Below are positions 8,042 to 16,131 of a DNA stretch of 36,784 nucleotides, piece by piece. The stretch comes from Pseudomonas fluvialis (lineage in GTDB: Bacteria > Pseudomonadota > Gammaproteobacteria > Pseudomonadales > Pseudomonadaceae), in contig NZ_JACHLL010000010.1 of NCBI RefSeq assembly GCF_014207935.1, positions 1 to 36,784 of the forward strand, in the 5' to 3' direction. Numbering within the stretch: the first letter of the stretch is position 1; the number at the start of each line of letters is the position of its first letter. Below the pieces are notes generated by a model, which saw only the letters and a program-made list of their open reading frames with translations, made no database searches and was not told where the DNA came from. The position numbers and the translations under genes were made by a program.

Positions 8042-8742
8042 TGTTCAGGCTGCAGTCGCTCGGCACGGAGTATCGGGCGCTGATCATCGGCAACAGCGGA
8101 GCTCTCGGTAAGGCCTTCTGTGAGCACCTGCGCAACGACCCAGGCTGCGCGGGTGTCACTGAACTGGGTCGTTCTACCACCCCTGCTGTCGATCTTGAAG
8201 ACCCGACCAGCATCGCCGCAGCAGCCCAGTCGCTAGCCCATCAGGCGCCCTATCAGCTGATTGTGCTGACCAGCGGCCTGCTCCATCGTCAGGGCGTGCA
8301 ACCGGAAAAGTCGCTGGCGGCAATCGAGCCGGAGGCATTGCAGGCGGTCTTCCAGGTCAATGCCCTGGGACCGGCACTGGTCCTGCGCGACTTCCTGCCA
8401 CTGCTGGATCGCAAGGGAGCCATGGCGGTGCTTTCAGCCAGGGTCGGCAGTATTGGCGACAACCGTCTCGGTGGCTGGTATGCCTATCGGGCATCCAAGG
8501 CCGCGCTAAACATGCTGGTCAAAACGGCCGCCATCGAGCTGGCCCGCCAGTCACCACACGCTCGCCTGCTCAGCCTGCACCCCGGCACGGTCCAGTCCGC
8601 CCTATCACTGCCCTTTCGTGGCGCCGCAGCCGCTCGTCCCGCCAGCCAGGCGGCCATGGAGCTACTGTCGGTGATCGACCGCAGCCTGCCGGCCGACAGT
8701 GGCGGTTTCTTCTCGTACAACGGCGAACGTATCGAGTGGTAG
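8041..8742 (+). CDS. Short-chain dehydrogenase/reductase (C-factor-like)
   Basis: 233 residues; ATG overlaps the previous TGA by one base. A Rossmann fold begins ALIIGNSGALGKAF (a variant of TGxxxGxG). LTSGLLH takes the NNAG position, the catalytic Ser lies in LSARVGS, and Tyr and Lys lie in YAYRASKAAL (YxxxK). The tail LHPGTVQSALSLPF is typical of the CsgA/C-factor branch. It is expected to use NAD(P)(H); substrate unknown. It forms an operon with the DUF3833 lipoprotein and faces the minus-strand cyclase operon. Confidence 0.92.
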   Translation: MFRLQSLGTEYRALIIGNSGALGKAFCEHLRNDPGCAGVTELGRSTTPAVDLEDPTSIAAAAQSLAHQAPYQLIVLTSGLLHRQGVQPEKSLAAIEPEALQAVFQVNALGPALVLRDFLPLLDRKGAMAVLSARVGSIGDNRLGGWYAYRASKAALNMLVKTAAIELARQSPHARLLSLHPGTVQSALSLPFRGAAAARPASQAAMELLSVIDRSLPADSGGFFSYNGERIEW

Positions 8743-8764
8743 ACGGCTAGTCGCCGACGCAGCC

Positions 8765-10159
8765 TCAGGCCAAATCTGGTGCTGGCACTGGGTTTGCAGC
8801 ACACACGCGATCACGGCCTGCCGCCTTGGCCGCATAGAGTGCATCGTCGGCACGCTGGATCAGCTCATCGAGGCTTTCGCCAGGCGCCAACTGGGCAACG
8901 CCGGCACTCAGGGTGTAGGCCTGCCCGGTGGAGAAGCGGCAATGACGCATTTTCTCCAGAATCCGCTCGGCTGAACGCATGGCGCTTTCCTGCGTCGTCT
9001 CGGGGCAGATCAGCAAGAACTCCTCACCGCCCCAGCGCCCCAGGCAATCGCCCTTGCGCACCGAGGCCGACAGCAGTTCCGCAACCTCCTTGAGCACCTT
9101 GTCGCCAGCCAGATGGCCCAATTGATCATTCACCTTTTTGAAGTAATCAATATCGAACATGACCACGGCCATCGGCCGCTCATGACGCCGGGAAAGCTCG
9201 AAACAGACCTGCGAAAAGCCATTGAGCTGCTTGCGATTGGCCAGCCCCGTGAGCACATCGAACAGCGACTGCGCCTCCAACTGTCGATTGGCCCGGCGCA
9301 GGCGGGCCACCCAGAACAGGTTACTCAGCAGGATCACCCCGAAGACAACCAGCAACTGGAAAAACAGGCGGTAATCCGTGGGCGACTCCACACGGATCGC
9401 CACATGCCGATTGACGATGCCGTTGACCTCCTCCGGGGTCAGGGTGGCAATCGCCTGATTGAGAATGTCCCGCAGCACCGGCTCGCTGCGTAATACCCCG
9501 ATGCGGAACAGGTTGTCGTAGCCCTGAACCTGGCCGGCAATTTTCAGGTTGAACCAGCCTTCCTTCTTGATCGTGTAGGCGGCCACCGTCAGCGAGCGCA
9601 TGGTCAGTTCCGCCTTGCGCTCATTCACCAGCGCCAGCGCCTGGGCCTCGCTTTCCGTCAGGATGATTTCCAGCCCTGGATAGTCACGGCGCAAACGCGT
9701 CTCGACCGAGGTGCCGGCGGGCAGGGCCATGCGTGAGCCGACAAACTCCGCCAGGTCATCGACGCGTGGATGCTCCTCCCGGCTGATCAGAACATTGCCG
9801 TCATTGAATATCGGGTCGGTAAACAGCAACCACGCATCGCGCTCGGCGCTCTGATTGAGAAAGCTCAGTAACTGGCAATCACCCGCGCGCGACGCCGCCA
9901 GGGACGCCTCCCAGTTCCGGGTCGGATGAATGCGCAGGTTCAGACCGGCGCGGCTGGCCAGCAGTCGCAACAGATCGGCGGCGATACCCTCATGCCGTCC
10001 TTGCGAGTCCAGTGTTTCAAAAGGCACCCAGTCCGGGTCGACACACAGGCTGACCTGTGGATTGCGCCGCAGGTAGTTCTGCTGCTCACCGGTCAGGGAC
10101 AGTTGCGCCATCACCGGCAGGGAAAGCAGCACGCTGAAAAACAGTAAATAGCGCAACAA
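8765..10159 (-). CDS. Diguanylate cyclase with periplasmic solute-binding (SBP_bac_3) sensor
   Basis: 464 residues. Start is a TTG at 10159, four bases downstream of the preceding cyclase stop, with AGGTG as ribosome binding site. Order: signal peptide (1-18, ending PVMAQ); a periplasmic type-3 solute-binding domain (about 25-255; VSLCVDPDWVPFETLD, GIAADLLRLLA, ELTMRSLTVAAYTIKK); one membrane span (about 264-286); and a GGDEF domain (about 300-455). The active-site motif is GGEEF at 377-381, with an RxxD inhibitory site (RKGD) just upstream, so an active, product-inhibited c-di-GMP synthase is expected. The sensor suggests control by an amino-acid-like or other small ligand in the periplasm. 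Confidence 0.93.
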   Translation of the reverse strand: MLRYLLFFSVLLSLPVMAQLSLTGEQQNYLRRNPQVSLCVDPDWVPFETLDSQGRHEGIAADLLRLLASRAGLNLRIHPTRNWEASLAASRAGDCQLLSFLNQSAERDAWLLFTDPIFNDGNVLISREEHPRVDDLAEFVGSRMALPAGTSVETRLRRDYPGLEIILTESEAQALALVNERKAELTMRSLTVAAYTIKKEGWFNLKIAGQVQGYDNLFRIGVLRSEPVLRDILNQAIATLTPEEVNGIVNRHVAIRVESPTDYRLFFQLLVVFGVILLSNLFWVARLRRANRQLEAQSLFDVLTGLANRKQLNGFSQVCFELSRRHERPMAVVMFDIDYFKKVNDQLGHLAGDKVLKEVAELLSASVRKGDCLGRWGGEEFLLICPETTQESAMRSAERILEKMRHCRFSTGQAYTLSAGVAQLAPGESLDELIQRADDALYAAKAAGRDRVCAANPVPAPDLA

Positions 10160-10163
10160 GCAC

Positions 10164-11507
10164 CTACAGCATCATCGAAAGGTCTGAATCGTGAGCAAGC
10201 TGGAAACGATTACCGCCGGCCCGCTTGGCTTGATACATCGCATGATCGGCCCGTTGCAACAACTGCTGCGCATCACAGCCATGCAGGGGATACACAGCAC
10301 CGCCGATGCTCGGCAGCACAAAGTGCGCCTGGCCCTCCAGCTCAAAGGCCTGACTGAGGGTGAAGCGGATCTTTTCGGCAACGCCGGCAATGCCTTCTGC
10401 AGCGCCGGCATCTTCAAGCAGCACGACAAACTCGTCGCCCGCCAGGCGCGCCGCAGTATCGGACTCACGGATGCACTCCAGCAAACGCTGAGCAACCATC
10501 TGCAGCAACTGGTCGCCCGCCTTGTGGCCGAGGCTATCGTTGACCTGCTTGAACTTGTCCAGGTCGAGGAACAGCAGTGACAGCGGCGCCTGCTCGCGCT
10601 TGGCACGCGCCAGAGCGATGTGCAGACGATCGAACAACAAGGCTCGGTTGGGCAGGCCGGTGAGCTGGTCGAACTGCGCCATGAACTGCAAGCGACTCAG
10701 CATGCGCTGCCGCTCGATAAAGGTGGCTAGCTGGGTCGAAACATAATGCAGCAGCTGCTTGTCCTGATCGGTGTAGCGAACCTCGATTGCACCGTGAAGG
10801 ATCAAGGCACCCAGACCATCCTGACCGGCGTTGAGCGGCACGCCCAGCCAGACGGACGAACCGCCACCCTGAGGACTGGTCAGACCGCCCGCCTCGACAA
10901 AATCCAGAGTGCCGTGGATGACCTGCAGGGCAAAATCGAGCACCGTTGAGCTAGCGTCTTGCACGGCCAGAGGGTAAGCCACACGAAGCTGATTGGCGTC
11001 CTCATCCTGCAGGACGACAGCGAATTGGCTGCCGGGAATCAATTCGGCAATGATCTGATGAATACGCTGCAGCAAACCGGTCAGGTCTTGCGCAACGTGG
11101 GTCGCTTCAGAAATGGCAAAGGTCGCGGCCTGCCTCAACTCACTGCGCTTTCGCTCGGTAATGTCGTGGGCCACGGCCACGCGCACATGGTCGACCTCCG
11201 ACCAGCGCGCCGACCACAGGATATGCACGATGCGCCCGTCCTTGCGGACGTAGCGGTTCTCGAAGCAGAGCATATCGACGCCGGCCATGATGTCGCGCGC
11301 CGCCTGCAGGGTACGTTCGCGATCATCGGGCAACACCAGATCGATCATGGCCCGACCAATCAATTCCTCGGGTAAATAGCCAAAAATCCGCTCACAGGCC
11401 GGGCTAACAGCGACAAAGCGGCCTTCACGACTGACAACACAGATGGCATCCAGCAGCAGATCCATCACATTGTTGTTGATCATGAAACCGGCGTTCTTCA
11501 TTGGCAT
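10164..11507 (-). CDS. PAS-GAF-GGDEF diguanylate cyclase
   Basis: 447 residues from ATG 11507, chosen because AGGGAAGG lies just upstream. In-frame ATG 11546 and TTG 11564 give longer forms without good ribosome binding sites. Domains: PAS (about 14-130; AICVVSREGRFVAVSPACERIFGY, ending DITERKRSE), GAF (about 145-265) and GGDEF (about 275-440; DQLTGLPNRALLFDRL). The signature is AGDEF (356-360), a variant that is active in other cyclases, with an RxxD site (RESD) upstream. No membrane span, so cytoplasmic. First gene of a two-cyclase operon; the second cyclase has a periplasmic sensor, so the operon couples internal and external signals to c-di-GMP. Confidence 0.9.
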   Translation of the reverse strand: MPMKNAGFMINNNVMDLLLDAICVVSREGRFVAVSPACERIFGYLPEELIGRAMIDLVLPDDRERTLQAARDIMAGVDMLCFENRYVRKDGRIVHILWSARWSEVDHVRVAVAHDITERKRSELRQAATFAISEATHVAQDLTGLLQRIHQIIAELIPGSQFAVVLQDEDANQLRVAYPLAVQDASSTVLDFALQVIHGTLDFVEAGGLTSPQGGGSSVWLGVPLNAGQDGLGALILHGAIEVRYTDQDKQLLHYVSTQLATFIERQRMLSRLQFMAQFDQLTGLPNRALLFDRLHIALARAKREQAPLSLLFLDLDKFKQVNDSLGHKAGDQLLQMVAQRLLECIRESDTAARLAGDEFVVLLEDAGAAEGIAGVAEKIRFTLSQAFELEGQAHFVLPSIGGAVYPLHGCDAQQLLQRADHAMYQAKRAGGNRFQLAHDSDLSMML

Positions 11508-11945
11508 TGCGGCCTTCCCTACAGCAACTTGCACAGCATGGGACATCGGGTTCAATCGCTCCAACCTTACAGGCCATGTCTTTGCTCGATGAAAAAACTT
11601 TACTGAGCATCGCAGGCAACAGCCCCTGCAAACTCATGCCTTGCAACCATAGCACCTGCAGCACTTCCGAATTGGCCATGCCAGGCTAAGCGCAATGACT
11701 GGAGTTTTTGCCCTTGCGTCAGGCCTCTCAAAAACGGCACCCAGCCTGATGATGACGCGTCTGGAGACTGAGTCACAGGGGATATCCCAGGACTTGATGC
11801 GCAGTCTTACGCGAGCTTCTGTCTTTTCAGTTCACACCCAACAGCCAGCTACCACCAAACCGCTTCTGCGCGACGTTAGCGGTTGCTGATTATCCATACC
11901 GGCGAGACAATCCTGTATGTAAAAACAGTATTTGGTCAGTCGCCC
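11508..11945. other. 438-base intergenic region between divergent cyclase and fan1 operons
   Basis: No convincing gene. Short frames here (for example plus strand 11695-11889 and minus 11425-11679) have no ribosome binding site, no family resemblance and atypical composition. The region must hold the leftward promoter of the cyclase operon, which I could not define, and the rightward LexA-controlled promoter of fan1 near 11913-11928. Confidence 0.6.
11913..11928 (+). promoter_or_regulatory. LexA (SOS) box upstream of fan1
   Basis: CTGTATGTAAAAACAG fits the gammaproteobacterial LexA consensus CTG-N10-CAG with an AT-rich core. It ends 17 bases before the GTG start at 11946, an ideal place to block the promoter of the fan1-helicase operon. 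From memory, the P. aeruginosa orthologous pair (PA1044-PA1045) belongs to the LexA regulon. Confidence 0.85.
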
Positions 11946-13580
11946 GTGCCCCTTCCTCCCGAGCTCTATTACCTCAGCAACTTCCGCACTGCGCTTGCCT
12001 GGGTAGGCGAGCGCTATGCCGACCTGCTGACGACCGATGAACAGCTCTTTCTCCGCGATTTTGCCGCCATCGACTGGCCAGCCCAGGCCCTGCTGGTGCG
12101 CATGATCATGCGCCGGGGCGTGCACTTTCGCCGCAGCAAGCTGGTCTATGCCGAAATCGGCGATACCGAAGCCGCTGCGGCTGTGCTGCTGGCCCGGGGC
12201 TGGATCTGTGATCGTGCGCCACTCGAAGCCAGTGAAGTGGCGGCGCTGCTGCGCAAGGATGAAATGCTCGCCCAGCTGCCGCTAACCGACCGACGCAGCA
12301 CCCAGAAGAAGAGCGATCTGGATGCGCAACTGCAGAGTCTTGGACTACCCGCAAAGCCCTTTTCGGACTGGTGCCCGGCACTTGAGGACAGTCTCTATAC
12401 CCTGCAGGTCGGCGAGTTCTGTGATCGCCTGCGACTGATGTTCTTCGGCAATCTCGCTCAGGACTGGTCTGAGTTCGTGCTGGCCGATCTGGGCATCTAT
12501 CGCTACGAGCCCATCGAAATCGGCCCCGAGTCACGGGGCTTTCGCTGCCGGCAGGATGTCGACGACTACCTGCAGCTCTACCGTTGGCGCGAGCGTTTCG
12601 AGGCGGGCGAGCCGGCCGAGACCATCCTGCACGCCCAGCTCGCCTTCAGCAGCGACAATCCGCACCTGCTTTCCCGCCACGCGCGGCTGCAATTCCAGAT
12701 TGCCCAGCAACTGGAACGCCAGGGCCGGCTGGACGAAGCGCTGGCGCTCTATCAAGGCTGCGCCCACGGCGAGGCCCGCTGGCGTCAGGTACGCGTACTG
12801 GAACAGCTGGGCCGTCCGGCCGAGGCCCTTGAGCAGGCACAACGCTTCAGCAGTCAACCGCATAGCGATGAAGAGAGTCAGCGTCTGGAGCGCGCCCTCC
12901 AGCGGCTGCAGCGCAAGCTTGGCGTTGCGCTGACAGGCCGGCGCCAGGCTTCGGCTGAATGCCGTTTTGAGCTGACCCTGGCGCGCCCGGAACAGGGCAG
13001 CGTGGAATTCGCCGTGCGCGACCATCTGCACGACAACGCCGCGCCCGTACACTACGTCGAGAACACCCTGCTCTGCAGCCTGTTCGGCCTGCTGTGCTGG
13101 GAAGCGATCTTCGCGCCGTTGCCGGGAGCGTTCTTTCACCCCTTTCACAGCGGCCCGGCCGACCTCTACCGAGACGACTTCCATGCCCGGCGCCAGCACC
13201 TGTTCGAGGATTGCCTGGCACTGCTGGACCGTGAAGAACATGGCGAGCGGATTCGCCAGCGCTACCACGAGAAGTTCGGCATCCAGTCGCCCTTCGTGTT
13301 CTGGGAAGGGCTGGACGAGCCTCTGCTGGAGCAGGCGCTGCTGTGCATCCCCGCCCGGCATCTGCGCGCCTGTTTCGAACGTCTGCTGCGTGATCTCAAG
13401 GCCAACCGCGCCGGCATGCCCGACCTGATTCAGTTCTACCCGGCCGAGCGGCGCTACCGGATGATCGAGGTGAAGGGCCCTGGTGATCGCCTGCAGGACA
13501 ACCAGAAGCGCTGGCTGGCCTTTGCTGCCGAGCACGGCATGCCCGTCGAAGTCTGTTACGTGAGCTGGGACGAAACATGA
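11946..13580 (+). CDS. fan1: FAN1-type structure-specific nuclease (VRR-NUC domain)
   Basis: 544 residues from GTG 11946. A TTG at 11883 opens the same frame, but lies upstream of the LexA box and gives an unusual N-terminus, so the GTG giving MPLPPELYYLSNFRTALAW is preferred. The family N-terminal region (about 1-150; ALLVRMIMRRGVHFRRSKL, a SAP-like DNA-binding part) is followed by TPR-like helices (about 240-330; ALALYQ, ALEQAQ). The C-terminus is a VRR-NUC nuclease with MPDLIQF (Asp493), EVKGPGD (Glu508, Lys510) and DNQKRW. FAN1 proteins are 5'-flap endo/exonucleases that act on branched DNA and can unhook interstrand crosslinks. The gene overlaps the helicase by ATGA and is expected to be SOS-induced. 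Confidence 0.93.
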   Translation: MPLPPELYYLSNFRTALAWVGERYADLLTTDEQLFLRDFAAIDWPAQALLVRMIMRRGVHFRRSKLVYAEIGDTEAAAAVLLARGWICDRAPLEASEVAALLRKDEMLAQLPLTDRRSTQKKSDLDAQLQSLGLPAKPFSDWCPALEDSLYTLQVGEFCDRLRLMFFGNLAQDWSEFVLADLGIYRYEPIEIGPESRGFRCRQDVDDYLQLYRWRERFEAGEPAETILHAQLAFSSDNPHLLSRHARLQFQIAQQLERQGRLDEALALYQGCAHGEARWRQVRVLEQLGRPAEALEQAQRFSSQPHSDEESQRLERALQRLQRKLGVALTGRRQASAECRFELTLARPEQGSVEFAVRDHLHDNAAPVHYVENTLLCSLFGLLCWEAIFAPLPGAFFHPFHSGPADLYRDDFHARRQHLFEDCLALLDREEHGERIRQRYHEKFGIQSPFVFWEGLDEPLLEQALLCIPARHLRACFERLLRDLKANRAGMPDLIQFYPAERRYRMIEVKGPGDRLQDNQKRWLAFAAEHGMPVEVCYVSWDET

Positions 13581-15856
13581 CCTACTCGGTAGCCGTCCGC
13601 GCCCTCTGCGAGTTCACCGCCAAGGAGGGCGATCTCGACCTGCGCTTCACCCCCTCGCCGACAGCCCAGGAAGGTATTGCCGGACACCAGACGGTCGTCA
13701 GCAGACGCGGTGACAGCTACCTGGCCGAACTCCCGCTGAGCGGCCGTTACCCGGGGCTGCTGATCAGCGGTCGAGCCGACGGCTATGACCCGGAACGCAA
13801 CCGACTGGAGGAAATCAAAACCCATCGTGGTGACATAAGCCGCATTCCGGCCAACCACCGTGCGCTGCACTGGGCGCAGGTAAAGGTCTACGGCTGGCTG
13901 CTCTGCCAGCAGCTCGGCCTGGATCAGCTGGAGCTGGCCGTCGTTTACTTCAACGTGCTCACCCATACCGAGAATGCCTTCGTTGAAGTAATGAGCGCCG
14001 ATGCTCTGGGCGATTTCTTTGCCGAGCAGTGCCAGCGTTTCCTGCAATGGGCCGAACAGGAAGAAGCACACCGCGCACATCGCGATATCTATCTGCAGGC
14101 GCTGAGTTTTCCCTACCCCGACTTTCGCCGCGGCCAACGGCAACTGGCCGAGGCGGTGTACCGCTGCGCTCGCGACGGCAACACCCTGATGGCCCAGGCC
14201 ACCACCGGTATCGGCAAGACGCTGGGCACCCTTTTCCCCCAGCTCAAAGCCATGCCGAGCCAGCAACTGGACCGGCTGTTCTTCCTGACCGCCAAGACGC
14301 CCGGCCGGCGCCTGGCCCTGGATGCCCTGCAGCGCCTGCGTGATGAGCAGAGCAAAACACCGTTGCGCGTGCTGGAGCATGTCGCGCGCGACAAGGCCTG
14401 CGAGTACCCGGACAAGAGCTGTCATGGCGACTCCTGCCCCTTGGCCAAGGGCTTCTACAACCGCTTGCCCGAAGCCCGGAAAGCCGCCCTGCGGGACGGC
14501 TGGCTGACCCAGGAGCGGGTACGTGCCATCGCTCTGGCTCACCAGGTCTGCCCTTACTACCTGAGCCAGGAACTGTGCCGCTGGGCTGATGTGGTGGTCT
14601 GCGACTACAACTACTACTTCGACCTGGGCGCCCTGCTCTATGGCCTGGCGCAGATCAACGAGTGGCGCGTGGCCGTGCTGGTGGACGAGGCGCACAACCT
14701 GGTCGAGCGAGCCCGCGGCATGTACAGCGCCGAACTCGATCAGCAGGAGTTTCACGAGCTGTGCCGCATCGCTCCCGCCAGCCTGCGCAGCACCCTGCAG
14801 CGGGTCAGCCGGCACTGGGAACAGCTCAACCTGGTACAGCAGGGTGACTACCAGATTCACCCGCTGGTGCCCGACCTGCTGGTGGCGGCCCTGCAACGGA
14901 CAGTGAGTGCCATCACCGACCACCTGACCGACCACCCCAACGGCCAGGATCGCCTGCTGTTGCAGTTCTATCTGAACGCCATGCTGTTCTGTCGGCTCAG
15001 CGAGGCGTATGGGCCGCACTCGCTGTTCGACGTGACCCGCCAGGACAGCCAGGCCATCGGCGACCACACCACTCTGTGCCTGCGCAACATCGTGCCGGCG
15101 CCGTTTCTGGCCGAGCGTTTCAGCAACGCTCACACCACGACCCTGTTTTCCGCCACCCTGCGCCCGGCCAACTATTATCAGGATCTGCTGGGGCTGCCCG
15201 AAGAAACCCAGTGGATCGACGTGGAGTCGCCCTTCTCCGCCGCGCAGCTGGACGTACGGGTGGTACGTAACCTGTCGACCCGCTACCAGCACCGCGACGC
15301 CAGCCTGGACACCATCTGCCATCTGATGGCCGAGCAGTACCTGCGCGCACCCGGAAACTACCTCGCGTTCTTCAGCAGCTATGCCTACCTGCAGCAGGTG
15401 CGCGAACGCTTCAACGCGCTGTACCCGGCGATAGCCAGCAGCGAGCAGACGCGCAGCATGAATGAAGGTGAACGCCAGGCCTTCCTCGACAGCTTCACCC
15501 TGCACTCGGAGGGCATCGGCTTTGCCGTGCTAGGCGGTGCGTTCGGTGAAGGCATCGACCTGCCCGGCAAGCGCCTGATCGGCGCCTTCATCGCCACCCT
15601 CGGTCTACCTCAGGTCAATGTGGTCAACGAAGAGATCAAGGCCCGGCTGCAGCAGATGTTTGGCGAGGAAAACGGCTACGACTACGCCTATCTCTACCCC
15701 GGCCTGCAAAAGGTGGTGCAGGCCGCAGGGCGGGTCATCCGCACCACCGATGACCAGGGCGTGGTCTATCTGCTGGATGACCGCTACGGCCAGGCCAAGG
15801 TGCGCGAGCTGCTGCCCAGCTGGTGGCGGCTGCAGGCCCTCACGCCGAAGCGTTAG
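13577..15856 (+). CDS. DEAH/XPD-DinG-family DNA helicase with N-terminal PD-(D/E)XK nuclease
   Basis: 759 residues, overlapping fan1 by four bases. The N-terminal part (about 1-160) carries a RecB/Cas4-like nuclease core: GRADGYD (Asp68) and EEIKT (Glu79, Lys81). It is followed by a superfamily-2 helicase with Walker A ATTGIGKT (208-215) and DEAH box at 370-373. A cysteine set between them (Cys275, Cys282, Cys287, Cys325) sits where XPD/DinG/FANCJ helicases bind a 4Fe-4S cluster. The C-terminal motor motifs include LFSATLRP, GAFGEGIDLPGK and QAAGRVIRT. Predicted to be a 5'-3' helicase acting with FAN1 on SOS-induced damage. Coupling of FAN1 to a FANCJ-like helicase recalls the eukaryotic Fanconi partners; direct interaction is inference. 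Confidence 0.93.
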   Translation: MTYSVAVRALCEFTAKEGDLDLRFTPSPTAQEGIAGHQTVVSRRGDSYLAELPLSGRYPGLLISGRADGYDPERNRLEEIKTHRGDISRIPANHRALHWAQVKVYGWLLCQQLGLDQLELAVVYFNVLTHTENAFVEVMSADALGDFFAEQCQRFLQWAEQEEAHRAHRDIYLQALSFPYPDFRRGQRQLAEAVYRCARDGNTLMAQATTGIGKTLGTLFPQLKAMPSQQLDRLFFLTAKTPGRRLALDALQRLRDEQSKTPLRVLEHVARDKACEYPDKSCHGDSCPLAKGFYNRLPEARKAALRDGWLTQERVRAIALAHQVCPYYLSQELCRWADVVVCDYNYYFDLGALLYGLAQINEWRVAVLVDEAHNLVERARGMYSAELDQQEFHELCRIAPASLRSTLQRVSRHWEQLNLVQQGDYQIHPLVPDLLVAALQRTVSAITDHLTDHPNGQDRLLLQFYLNAMLFCRLSEAYGPHSLFDVTRQDSQAIGDHTTLCLRNIVPAPFLAERFSNAHTTTLFSATLRPANYYQDLLGLPEETQWIDVESPFSAAQLDVRVVRNLSTRYQHRDASLDTICHLMAEQYLRAPGNYLAFFSSYAYLQQVRERFNALYPAIASSEQTRSMNEGERQAFLDSFTLHSEGIGFAVLGGAFGEGIDLPGKRLIGAFIATLGLPQVNVVNEEIKARLQQMFGEENGYDYAYLYPGLQKVVQAAGRVIRTTDDQGVVYLLDDRYGQAKVRELLPSWWRLQALTPKR

Positions 15857-15871
15857 CCACGGCCCTTAAAG

Positions 15872-15973
15872 TCAGCAGGGCTGGTCACCGTAAGCGAGGC
15901 GTGCCAGCCCCAGCATCGCAACCGTCAGACCAATCAGAACCAGATACTCGTTCACCGATGTCAGCAGAATCAT
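15872..15973 (-). CDS. 33-residue single-span membrane peptide, SOS-regulated (unrecognised)
   Basis: Start ATG at 15973-15971, preceded by AAGGAGG eight bases upstream, one of the best ribosome binding sites in the window. The product has a short N-terminal piece (MILLTSVNE), one hydrophobic helix (about residues 10-28, YLVLIGLTVAMLGLARLAY) with one Arg, and a polar tail GDQPC ending in Cys. Transcription probably starts near 16110 from a promoter overlapped by a LexA box. It ends 15 bases from the convergent helicase stop. I do not recognise it as KdpF, CydX or another known short subunit. A TisB-like SOS toxin or a membrane modulator is possible, but no sequence similarity to TisB is evident. 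Confidence 0.68.
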   Translation of the reverse strand: MILLTSVNEYLVLIGLTVAMLGLARLAYGDQPC

Positions 15974-16050
15974 GGCAGCGCCTCCTTGTGGATTGGGGCG
16001 ACCATCAGCAAGGTTTTCTGGCTGGGCGATCTGTCTACTTTCGTCCGCAT
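15970..16050 (-). CDS. Possible 26-residue leader ORF overlapping the small membrane gene
   Basis: In the leader between the LexA-controlled promoter and the 33-residue gene, ATG 16050 opens a frame whose TGA overlaps the next ATG (ATGA). It would encode a basic peptide starting MRTKVDRSPSQK. GTG codons at 16071 and 16068 extend it to 33 residues. No good ribosome binding site is visible for any of these starts, so translation is uncertain. If translated, it would couple initiation of the membrane peptide to its own termination. Confidence 0.25.
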   Translation of the reverse strand: MRTKVDRSPSQKTLLMVAPIHKEALP

Positions 16051-16115
16051 ACGAAGCAAACCGATCACCACCGCGCCGACGAATTTGCCTTGCGAAATGA
16101 TGCGCTTGCCAATAA

Positions 16116-16131
16116 CTGTATATCCATACAG
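16116..16131 (-). promoter_or_regulatory. Second LexA (SOS) box, controlling the small membrane gene
   Basis: CTGTATATCCATACAG matches CTG-N10-CAG and the preferred TATATNNATA core. It lies within a nearly perfect 20-bp dyad (16114-16133). It covers the -10 element of the minus-strand promoter, so LexA binding would block transcription of the 33-residue gene. A role in rightward transcription is not supported by good promoter elements. Confidence 0.87.

Noticed and set aside
11695..11889. 64-codon plus-strand frame in the fan1 upstream gap
   Set aside because: No ribosome binding site, no family resemblance, and it ends before the LexA box.
13556..15505. 649-codon minus-strand open frame
   Set aside because: Antisense shadow of the helicase; no ribosome binding site and no recognisable domain.
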